From positions 1 through 9,415 of the forward strand of contig CANQLK010000063.1 in assembly GCA_947624665.1 (NCBI GenBank): DNA of 9,415 nucleotides. Direction: 5' to 3'. This document shows positions 1-5,384 of the stretch, one piece after another. The DNA is from Candidatus Gastranaerophilales bacterium. Its GTDB lineage: Bacteria > Cyanobacteriota > Vampirovibrionia > Gastranaerophilales > Gastranaerophilaceae. Position 1 is the stretch's first letter; each line of letters starts with the position of its first letter. The notes below the pieces were generated by a model. It made no database searches, was not told the DNA's origin, and saw nothing but the letters and a program-made list of their open reading frames with translations. The position numbers and the translations under genes were made by a program.

Positions 1-37
1 TTTTTGAGAGGGGTAGATGCACCTCAGCTCAAAAAAA

Positions 38-65
38 TTGACAAATAATATTAGCTCTGTATGAG
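38..65 (+). promoter_or_regulatory. Promoter of tRNA-Leu
   Basis: A perfect -35 box TTGACA lies at 38-43. After a 16-base spacer comes a weaker -10 box TATGAG at 60-65. Transcription would start near 72, about ten bases before the tRNA. The box match and position are seen directly; activity is inferred. Confidence 0.6.
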
Positions 66-81
66 CTGATATTCATAGATT

Positions 82-162
<81 letters not shown>

Positions 163-168
163 TTTTTT

Positions 169-197
169 AAAAAAAGAGGTATAAAAGCCTCTTTTTT
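169..197 (+). terminator. Rho-independent terminator of tRNA-Leu
   Basis: A ten-pair stem (170-179 with 188-197) has the GC-containing core GAGG/CCTC and an eight-base loop, and the right arm runs into a T tract. It starts seven bases after the tRNA end. Confidence 0.8.
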
Positions 198-290
198 ATT
201 GCGTTTTAGAGTTCTTAGATATTCTTAATAATCAAATTAAATTATTACTATATTTATTTCCATAAAAATTTTTATAAAAAAATTATAAAA

Positions 291-704
291 TTATTCAATA
301 AAATTTTTAGATTTTATTTCAAAAATTGTAATATTTTCGTCAGTTTTTTTTATACGTTCTATATATTTTTCATCATCTAATGAGGACATAATAATAGCAA
401 CGGCAGGTTTTTTACCTGTCATTTTAGCATAATAAAGAGATTGACCTATACTTTCAGCCCATTTTTTAGCATAATCAAATTCTATAGCGTATTCATCCGT
501 TAAACAATCGACTCTGGTTTTATCTTCAAGTACGTATTCAATTTCACCCGAGCAATATTCTCTGACATAATCAGATTCTTTATAGTTATTTTTTGGTTGA
601 TAAACTTCATTAAAAGAATCCGTTGAGAAATAAACGAGTGCCGAAATTATGACTATTACAATTGTTGAAATTATTTTACCTATAAGTTTTTTTAGTTTTT
701 TCAC
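291..704 (-). CDS. Membrane-anchored small protein, possible PD-(D/E)XK-like nuclease fold
   Basis: This 137-residue protein has a basic N-terminus and one hydrophobic segment at about residues 7-27, so the rest probably lies outside the membrane or is tethered to it. The C-terminal half resembles a widespread uncharacterised small family, as I recall it, whose hallmarks are a VDCLTDEYAIEFD-like stretch followed by KWAESIGQSLYYA and TGKKP. The order of conserved residues (E54, D66, E75, K80/K81, then Q88 and Y91/Y92 in a helix) is reminiscent of PD-(D/E)XK nuclease folds; this is inference, not proof of activity. The start is GTG at 704; an upstream ATG is out of frame and no good Shine-Dalgarno is visible. 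A candidate promoter puts the transcript start almost at the GTG. The gene is separated from its neighbour by 85 bases with its own promoter, so probably not an operon with it. Confidence 0.75.
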   Translation of the reverse strand: MKKLKKLIGKIISTIVIVIISALVYFSTDSFNEVYQPKNNYKESDYVREYCSGEIEYVLEDKTRVDCLTDEYAIEFDYAKKWAESIGQSLYYAKMTGKKPAVAIIMSSLDDEKYIERIKKTDENITIFEIKSKNFIE

Positions 705-710
705 AAAGCC

Positions 711-739
711 ATTTTAGCATATATCAGATTTTTTGTTAA
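711..739 (-). promoter_or_regulatory. Promoter of the 291-704 gene
   Basis: Read on the minus strand, TTAACA (734-739) is followed by a 17-base spacer and TAAAAT (711-716). The predicted transcript start lies about seven bases further, at or next to the GTG start codon at 704, which would make the mRNA leaderless or nearly so. Confidence 0.5.
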
Positions 740-789
740 TTTGAGAGATAACTTGGTATGGGGAGTGGGATAAAAATAGCATAATAATT

Positions 790-1335
790 TTATATTTGAT
801 TATCAGGTACATTTGACTGAACAAACTCAGCACTTGTCCAAGAATAACCGCAGCATGTTTTAATTAATCCTTTGCCGTTATTTTTTAAATATACAGTATA
901 CCGTCCTGCGGAACTATTAAATTTTACGCTGCAAGACTTTGATGAGATACATATACCATCACCATCAAATTCAAATTCAGCGAAGTCAGTTTTTAATTTA
1001 TTACCATCAACAATTGAGTTTTCAATACCTTTTCCGAAATACTCCGCCAAGCCGTTTGAATCAAAAGTATTTTGGTCGGAATTTTTTATAGTTATTTTGG
1101 CGGCTTTATTCAGTGTTTTTTCTGCAATTTTTAAATCTTTACCTACATTATCAGGTAAAAGTATTTTATTTAAAATTAACGGACTAAAGGTTAATAATAT
1201 GCAAAATAGGAATGGAAGTCCTATCATTAAAACAATAATTGTAATAGCGACCTTTTTTGGTAAAAATTTACTTAACAATGCATATAATAAATTAACATCA
1301 ACACTTGATGAAACACGGCCTCTTCTTCTGCGCAT
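790..1335 (-). CDS. Hypothetical single-pass membrane protein
   Basis: I do not recognise this 181-residue protein. It begins with a run of arginines (MRRRRGR), has a long hydrophobic segment at about residues 29-59 that can span the membrane once, and then a mostly polar domain of about 120 residues. The basic N-terminus suggests it stays in the cytoplasm and the C-terminal domain faces outward. Four cysteines lie in the distal part (C129, C135 and the pair C161-C162), which could form disulfides if exported. The ATG at 1333-1335 is preceded by a GGAGG ribosome binding site at 1346-1350, ten bases away, and by a good promoter, so the start is well supported. A 177-residue reading frame on the opposite strand is a shadow of this gene. 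Confidence 0.75.
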   Translation of the reverse strand: MRRRRGRVSSSVDVNLLYALLSKFLPKKVAITIIVLMIGLPFLFCILLTFSPLILNKILLPDNVGKDLKIAEKTLNKAAKITIKNSDQNTFDSNGLAEYFGKGIENSIVDGNKLKTDFAEFEFDGDGICISSKSCSVKFNSSAGRYTVYLKNNGKGLIKTCCGYSWTSAEFVQSNVPDNQI

Positions 1336-1357
1336 AAAATTCCAACCTCCATATCAG

Positions 1358-1385
1358 ATTGTAAAATTTTTTATGAAATTGTCAA
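1358..1385 (-). promoter_or_regulatory. Promoter of the 790-1335 gene
   Basis: On the minus strand a perfect TTGACA (1380-1385) and TACAAT (1358-1363) are separated by 16 bases. The Shine-Dalgarno GGAGG at 1346-1350 follows directly, leaving a short leader. Confidence 0.65.
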
Positions 1386-1437
1386 GCATACAGAAGTTGA
1401 TTTAAGCGAAATTTTCCCAAATATATTTTTTGTTTAT

Positions 1438-2493
1438 TTAAAAAGCAGGCAGAGTAAATATAATCTCCGTACCTTTATTTGATTTGTTTTCAGCAGATAT
1501 ACATCCGTTATGAGCTTCTATTATTTTTCTGCAATTATAAAGTTCAAGACTAAATCCAACTTTTCTGAATTTATTTGAACAAGATAAATACTCATCAAAT
1601 AAGCTGTCAATAATTTCTTTTTTTGAAGAATATCCGCAGTCTGTAATTGAAACATTAACTATATTATTTTTATTTTCAACCTGAATTGTTATTTTAGAAT
1701 TTTCCATACTTTGTTCGGAAGCGTTAATTATTAAATTATTAATCACTTTTGTCATTTCTTTTACGTCTATATCTACATCAGATATATTTCCGTTTATTAT
1801 TAATTCTACGGACTGATTTTTTCTTTCCAAAATATTGGACAATTTATTACAGATTTCTTTTATAAGTTTAACTATTGAATATTTTTGTTTTTGAAGTTCA
1901 TTATTATCTAATTCGTTTTTATATTTCATAAGCAGATTATCAGCCATATAGTTCATAAACCTGCAGGAATTTAACAGTTCTTTTATAATTATTCTGGTAT
2001 TATTTTCCAATTTACCCATTTTATCTTTTAAAAGCAGTTCAAGAATTCTAATGTTAGCTCTCATCGGATTTTTTAAATCGTGAGTAATTATATCTATAAA
2101 AGTTGCTTTTTGAATTTTGTTTCTTATTTCCTGAATAATATCTAAAATTAATACACAGTAACCTACAACTTTATTCTTTGAATTTTTTAATTTGCAAATA
2201 TGAAGATTAACGGGAATATCATCAAAAGTTTTATTATCTTTAATGATGAGTTTAAAAAATATATGATTATTTTCCGAGTTTCTAAAATCTAAAATATTTT
2301 TTTTAATATCATTATTCAAAATAAAATCAATAACATCAAATAATGAAGACTTTTTTTCATTGTTAATTAATTTTGAGTTATGAAAAACAATATCAAAATT
2401 TTCGTTAGTAATAATAATTTCATCATCACAATATTTTGAAATCATGGAAAAAGCTTGTTTTGTCAAGTCAGAATGCGTAAAATTAAAATTCAT
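1438..2493 (-). CDS. Sensor histidine kinase, PAS-like input, degenerate ATP lid
   Basis: This 351-residue protein has no membrane segment and is probably cytoplasmic. Residues about 20-120 resemble a PAS-type sensor domain. The dimerisation and phosphoacceptor helix follows with the H-box FIDIITHDLKNP, placing the phosphorylated histidine at H138. The N-box NNLIINASEQ has N253 and N257, the D-box is DCG (D285, G287), and an F-box LFDEY is at 298-302. The last glycine box reads KVGFSLELYNCRKIIEAHNG, where canonical kinases have GxGLGL. The usual DxGxG is also only DCGYS, so ATP binding may be weakened or altered. The protein ends with the usual KGTEIIFTLP strand. The start ATG at 2491-2493 has a weak GGGA ribosome site seven bases upstream. 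The LuxR-type gene lies 103 bases upstream in the same direction and could be the partner, although it lacks a receiver domain. Confidence 0.9.
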   Translation of the reverse strand: MNFNFTHSDLTKQAFSMISKYCDDEIIITNENFDIVFHNSKLINNEKKSSLFDVIDFILNNDIKKNILDFRNSENNHIFFKLIIKDNKTFDDIPVNLHICKLKNSKNKVVGYCVLILDIIQEIRNKIQKATFIDIITHDLKNPMRANIRILELLLKDKMGKLENNTRIIIKELLNSCRFMNYMADNLLMKYKNELDNNELQKQKYSIVKLIKEICNKLSNILERKNQSVELIINGNISDVDIDVKEMTKVINNLIINASEQSMENSKITIQVENKNNIVNVSITDCGYSSKKEIIDSLFDEYLSCSNKFRKVGFSLELYNCRKIIEAHNGCISAENKSNKGTEIIFTLPAF

Positions 2494-2497
2494 ATTA

Positions 2498-2585
2498 TTT
2501 TCCCAAATCTAATTACAATTTAAATTTAAATTAGAATAAGGGAAAAAATATTATCCTACAGGATAAAAAAAATGACTATTTTCCC
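2498..2585 (-). promoter_or_regulatory. Dyad-rich control region between luxR-type gene and kinase gene
   Basis: This gap holds nested inverted repeats. TTTTCCC (2498-2504) with TCTAATT faces AATTAGA with GGGAAAA (2540-2546), and the same GGGAAAA faces a second TTTTCCC at 2579-2585. Between the latter two sits a perfect dyad TATCCT-AC-AGGATA (2552-2565). No clear promoter or terminator can be assigned. The dyads could be operators for a dimeric regulator such as the neighbouring LuxR-type protein, or mRNA structure controlling how much kinase is made. Function is inferred. Confidence 0.4.
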
Positions 2586-2596
2586 ATGCGAAGCAT

Positions 2597-2929
2597 TTAA
2601 GATCCTACTGTTTTCAATACTTTTAAAAGTTTGTATTCAGGTATTTTATATTTAATACATGTTTCAGCTAATAATTTTTCATCAATGATTTTATGAATAA
2701 ACGCTATTGCCACTGCATTTGCTCTATCGTTTGCATTTAACTTTCTAAATATATTTTCAAGTGTCTTTTTCACTGTACTTAGCGTTACTATAAGTTTTTC
2801 CGCTATTTTTTTATTCATATATCCCAAAGCAACTAAAGACAAATACTCTAATTCCCTATTTGTCAAAGAATTATGTTTATTCTCAATTCCAATATTATTG
2901 TTTAAAATATCTTTCGTTGATAAAGGCAT
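2597..2929 (-). CDS. LuxR/GerE-type HTH protein, copy A (no receiver domain)
   Basis: This 110-residue protein is almost only a DNA-binding domain. After a short leader (MPLSTKDIL), LTNRELEYLSLVALGYMNKKIAEKL begins the GerE four-helix fold at about residue 22. VTLSTVKKTLENIFRKLNANDRANAV gives the recognition helix and following helix, as in LuxR, NarL and FixJ effector domains. It has no receiver or autoinducer-binding domain, so it may be controlled by its own level or by protein partners. The C-terminal 30 residues (HKIIDEKLLAETCIKYKIPEYKLLKVLKTV) are outside the core fold and shared with copy B. The ATG at 2929 has no Shine-Dalgarno; a conserved dyad lies directly upstream instead. The histidine kinase gene follows downstream in the same direction. 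Copy B at 8820-9149 is identical at 74 of 88 aligned residues from SLTNRE onward. Confidence 0.88.
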   Translation of the reverse strand: MPLSTKDILNNNIGIENKHNSLTNRELEYLSLVALGYMNKKIAEKLIVTLSTVKKTLENIFRKLNANDRANAVAIAFIHKIIDEKLLAETCIKYKIPEYKLLKVLKTVGS

Positions 2930-3140
2930 TAGTCAATCATAGAAATAAAATGATTTTATTGATATTAGCCAACAGTCTATTTTTTTTTTAAACAGAACAT
3001 TTTTTTTAAAATCTTCGCAAGAATAAATTCAGTAGAAAGCCAGTGATTTTAGTACAAACGGGCGAAATAAGCTTATCAAATATAAAACAAAGTATTTGTT
3101 AATTTTTTTAAAGAATTAAGGTGCTATTAAAGGTATTTGT
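2930..3140 (-). promoter_or_regulatory. Conserved upstream region of luxR-type copy A
   Basis: About 200 bases upstream of this gene can be aligned by eye with the upstream region of copy B (9150-9370). Matching blocks include ATGATTGACTAATG at the start codon, GTTGGCTAATATCA further up, TTGC-AAGAT, and AATTAAGG-(T)-CTATTAA at the far end. The inverted repeat AATCAT/ATGATT (2935-2940 and 2950-2955) with a nine-base loop ends five bases before the start codon and is kept in both copies. No strong sigma-70 promoter stands out. The region probably holds the promoter plus autoregulatory or mRNA-level control. The rest of the gap to tRNA-Asp (3141-3220) shows nothing else. Confidence 0.55.
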
Positions 3141-3220
3141 AGTAGCATTTACGGCTGAAAACTGTTTTTATTATACAATTTATTTAAATATTTTTTTAAT
3201 AAAAAAAGGGAATGATAATA

Positions 3221-3249
3221 TTGCAATTTTTTTTTGCTTAGAATATAAT
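3221..3249 (+). promoter_or_regulatory. Promoter of tRNA-Asp
   Basis: TTGCAA (3221-3226), a 17-base spacer and a perfect TATAAT (3244-3249) predict a start near 3256, just before the tRNA. This is the best promoter in the window. Confidence 0.8.
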
Positions 3250-3259
3250 AATTTGCGTT

Positions 3260-3337
3260 GGGATCGTAGCTCAGTCTGGTTAGAGTGTCTGCCTGTCACG
3301 CAGAAGGTCGCGAGTTCGAGCCTCGTCGGTCCCGCCA
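3260..3337 (+). tRNA. tRNA-Asp(GUC)
   Basis: The acceptor stem GGGATCG pairs with CGGTCCC, including G-T wobbles. The anticodon stem TCTGC/GCAGA encloses CTGTCAC, giving anticodon GTC for aspartate. The T-arm GCGAG-TTCGAGC-CTCGT is intact, the discriminator is G3334 and CCA is encoded at 3335-3337. The gene has its own promoter and terminator. Its 3' end from the T-loop onward is duplicated 148 bp downstream, so it served as the attachment site of the adjacent recombinase-bearing element, and the tRNA is left whole. Confidence 0.97.
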
Positions 3338-3339
3338 TT
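3314..3339 (+). repeat. Attachment core, copy 1 (3' end of tRNA-Asp)
   Basis: This 26-bp segment, beginning GTTCGAGCCTCGTCGGTCCC and ending GCCATT, is repeated without mismatch at 3462-3487. It runs from the T-loop through the encoded CCA plus two bases. The flanks differ on both sides of the two copies (A then A here; T then T at copy 2). tRNA 3' ends are classic integration targets. Confidence 0.85.
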
Positions 3340-4927
3340 AAAGAGAGGGTGAAAGCCCTCTTTTTTTACATATAAAAAGCGAGAACGAGCGATAGCGATA
3401 CAAAGCGAACCGCTGAGCTGAAGCGAAGCGTGTGAGCCTGTATCCGAAACGAAGTGTAGGTGTTCGAGCCTCGTCGGTCCCGCCATTTTTAGAAAATGGA
3501 ATATTTAATAAAGTATCAAAGACGGAACTAAGCTCTACGCTTAGTTTTTTGTCCTTATAGAAAAAGTTCGAACCTATCAATTTTAATATTTGTATTTTCT
3601 TTTCCGGACTTGCCTGTAAATACTTATTTGGTGCATCTTTGCAGAAATTTAATAACAAGTTCGAACCCTCATAAAAAACTTCTGAAGTTTTATTTAAACT
3701 TGATAATTTATTAATCAATTTATCTTTTTCTTCATGCCATTTTATATTCTTTTCTGTCCAAAATTCTTCGGATATTCTTCCGTCAAGTTTATCTGTATAT
3801 AAATTATCGATTCTTTTATTTAAAATCTTTATTTGTTTTTCAATTTCTTCTTGGGCATGTGTTTCATATTCGTTTTTAAGTTGCTGCATATTCTTTATTG
3901 CTGCTTTTACTTCTTCAATAATATCGTCAGGTATTGCTCTTGCAATTCTATCAATTAATGCTTTAAATACATCATCTATTTGCTCTTGTCTTATATAATC
4001 TTGTTTACAATTTCCACCTCTTTTACCGGTACAATGATAATATATGTATTTACCTTTTTTTAATTCGGCAGTTAATTGACAGCCACAATGTCCGCATTTT
4101 ATCAAACCAACATAATCAAAATGAACATCATGCGTTCTAGCTTTGCTCTGATTAAACGATTTTTGCACATTGTTATATAATTCAAGGTCAATTATTGGAA
4201 TATGACTTCCCTGATGAATAACCCCTTTATAAATAAATTTCCCAATGTAGAATACATCTTTAAGCAAATATAATAATTTAGGTTTAGAATAAGGTTTTCC
4301 GTTATGATTAAATCCCTCTTCGTATAAAATTTTTCTTAAATCGGCAACAGAATAAGCACCGGTAGAATATAATTCATATAATTTTTTTATATAAGGAGCT
4401 TTCTCCGGATCAACTTCGATAACATGTTTTTTATCTTCATTTTGAACATTCAAATATCCAACAGGAGCTTTACAGGGATATTGTCCTAATTCAATTTTTT
4501 CTTTTAATCCTTTTCTTACCTCTTCACTTAAATTATCAATATAATTTTTTGCCATTAAGACTTTAATCCCATGAATGAATTTATCATGAGATTTAGAATC
4601 TTTACTTATTATACTTCCCTCTTTTATTAAATGTATTTCTAGGTCGTATTCTTCAAGTGTAATATAATCTTTAAAATTTCTATATAATCTATCAGTCTTT
4701 TCTACAAGGATTGTTTTTATATTATGTTCTTTTATATATGCAAGCATTTCATTGAATGCTTTTCTTCCTGCTCTTTTTGCTGTCTCGCTTTCAGTAAAGA
4801 TTTTAATTACTTTTATATTATTCTTTGCTGCATACGAATTAATTAATTTAACTTGTGCCGGAATAGAAAAACCTTCGTCTTTTTGCCGTTTCTCGGATAC
4901 ACGTCCATAACCCAATGCTATTTTCAT
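3338..4927 (-). CDS. Large serine recombinase / integrase
   Basis: This 529-residue site-specific recombinase would integrate or excise the element by cutting att sites through a covalent serine-DNA link. The resolvase-type catalytic domain holds YGRVSEKRQ with nucleophile S11 and R9, and TDRLYRN with R80 and R83. The recombinase domain follows (about 150-265, PVGYLN...). A zinc ribbon uses C278, C281 (C283), C299 and C307, and a coiled coil spans about 355-412. The conserved end segment EKKIQILKLIGSNFFYKDKK is at 442-461. The ATG at 4927 matches the usual start (ALGYGRVS) but lacks a Shine-Dalgarno. Residues 481-489 (NGGTDEART) are encoded by attachment core copy 2 read in reverse, and the last 40 residues by the AGCG-rich spacer and tRNA terminator. 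The C-terminal tail is therefore a product of integration, not part of the ancestral enzyme. It probably closes an operon with the two small genes upstream. Confidence 0.95.
   Translation of the reverse strand: MKIALGYGRVSEKRQKDEGFSIPAQVKLINSYAAKNNIKVIKIFTESETAKRAGRKAFNEMLAYIKEHNIKTILVEKTDRLYRNFKDYITLEEYDLEIHLIKEGSIISKDSKSHDKFIHGIKVLMAKNYIDNLSEEVRKGLKEKIELGQYPCKAPVGYLNVQNEDKKHVIEVDPEKAPYIKKLYELYSTGAYSVADLRKILYEEGFNHNGKPYSKPKLLYLLKDVFYIGKFIYKGVIHQGSHIPIIDLELYNNVQKSFNQSKARTHDVHFDYVGLIKCGHCGCQLTAELKKGKYIYYHCTGKRGGNCKQDYIRQEQIDDVFKALIDRIARAIPDDIIEEVKAAIKNMQQLKNEYETHAQEEIEKQIKILNKRIDNLYTDKLDGRISEEFWTEKNIKWHEEKDKLINKLSSLNKTSEVFYEGSNLLLNFCKDAPNKYLQASPEKKIQILKLIGSNFFYKDKKLSVELSSVFDTLLNIPFSKNGGTDEARTPTLRFGYRLTRFASAQRFALYRYRSFSLFICKKRGLSPSL
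3340..3367 (+). terminator. Rho-independent terminator of tRNA-Asp
   Basis: GAGAGGG (3343-3349) pairs with CCCTCTT (3356-3362) around a short loop, flanked by A and T tracts. It begins right after the CCA-ATT end of the tRNA and also overlaps the 3' end of the recombinase reading frame on the other strand. Confidence 0.85.
3376..3440. repeat. AGCG/CGCT-rich imperfect repeat tract
   Basis: This stretch is much richer in G and C than its surroundings and is built from recurring AGCGA words (about seven GCGA units). Some face each other as AGCG-AAC-CGCT and CGCT-GAGCTGA-AGCG and could fold. It lies between the two attachment cores and is read as the recombinase tail (FASAQRFALYRYRSF). Origin unknown; an intergenic repeat family or recombination remnant is possible. 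Confidence 0.5.
3462..3487 (+). repeat. Attachment core, copy 2 (recombinase-side junction)
   Basis: An exact 26-bp duplicate of the tRNA-Asp 3' end (3314-3339). It is directly followed by the recombinase gene's 3' end, so it marks the left boundary of the integrated element. No third copy is visible up to the end of the window, so the other junction has been lost or lies outside. Confidence 0.8.
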
Positions 4928-4978
4928 AAAAATAATATATCATTAATTTATTTTTTTTTAATGAAATTATACAAAATG

Positions 4979-5098
4979 TTAATCAGAATATAGTAAAAGT
5001 ATTAGTTTTGTTATATCGTTTATTATTTCTTGTTTAGTGACTTCTTTTTTCTCTTTTGGCGGCAATATAACAAGTTCTATTGTGTCCTTGTTTTTCAT
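4979..5098 (-). CDS. Small hypothetical protein upstream of the recombinase
   Basis: A 39-residue ORF reads MKNKDTIELVILPPKEKKEV and then a helical, hydrophobic end with LILLLYSD. The ATG at 5096-5098 is preceded by AAGGGA, about nine bases away, one of the few fair ribosome sites here. It lies between the 82-residue ORF and the recombinase in the same direction, 51 bases before the recombinase ATG. This fits the small genes that often precede serine recombinases, but I do not recognise the family. Too short to be sure that it is expressed. Confidence 0.5.
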   Translation of the reverse strand: MKNKDTIELVILPPKEKKEVTKQEIINDITKLILLLYSD

Positions 5099-5135
5099 TT
5101 TCTTTTATCCCTTTAGTTTGCCGCTATTTGAGATT

Positions 5136-5384
5136 TTAATTTGTTATTTCCTTAAGTAATTCTTTTATTAAATTTTCTAATGTTATTATCTTTAATCCTA
5201 ATTCCAGTATATTTTCGTATATTTTATTAAATTCTAAAGTCAATTTAAGTATTTTTTTATCTTTTTCATCTATTGATTCTAAAGCTTTTAATAATTCTTT
5301 ATTACTACTGGTTAATAATCCTTTAGTCCCGGAATGTTGTTTTTTTTCATTTATCAGTTTGAATCTGATTTCGTGCTTGCTCAC
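5136..5384 (-). CDS. Hypothetical 82-residue coiled-coil protein
   Basis: The protein is charged and helical, with a leucine/isoleucine-rich heptad-like stretch from about residue 27 to the end (KELLKALESIDEKDKKILKL...), which suggests a coiled coil and oligomerisation. It has no recognised family. The GTG start at 5384 is weak: no Shine-Dalgarno is visible and the frame stays open upstream, so the gene may be cut at its 5' end. Its first 17 codons overlap head-to-head with the start of the + strand polyvalent fragment, which is unusual and fits a deletion junction. It would be first in a minus-strand group with the 39-residue ORF and the recombinase. Confidence 0.5.
   Translation of the reverse strand: MSKHEIRFKLINEKKQHSGTKGLLTSSNKELLKALESIDEKDKKILKLTLEFNKIYENILELGLKIITLENLIKELLKEITN

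Noticed and set aside
1..35. Hairpin at the left edge (TTTTTGA...TCAAAAA) as a terminator
   Set aside because: The stem is broken by a bulge and followed by A, not T, on the + strand; the window edge truncates the context.
872..1405. Plus-strand ORF of 177 residues
   Set aside because: Antisense shadow of the membrane protein at 790-1335, which has a good promoter and Shine-Dalgarno.
2586..2596. Mini-hairpin ATGC-GAA-GCAT next to the luxR copy A stop as a terminator
   Set aside because: The stem is only four pairs with no T run; the GCGAAGC core is known to be stable, but no function can be supported here.
3121..3375. Plus-strand ORF of 84 residues
   Set aside because: It runs through the tRNA-Asp promoter and the tRNA itself, and its start region is not conserved as coding in the copy B repeat.
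3280..3486. Minus-strand ORF of 68 residues across tRNA-Asp, with the peptide GTDEARTRDLLRDRQTL
   Set aside because: It is the reverse reading of the tRNA gene and att core, a known source of false proteins; no ribosome site or independent support.
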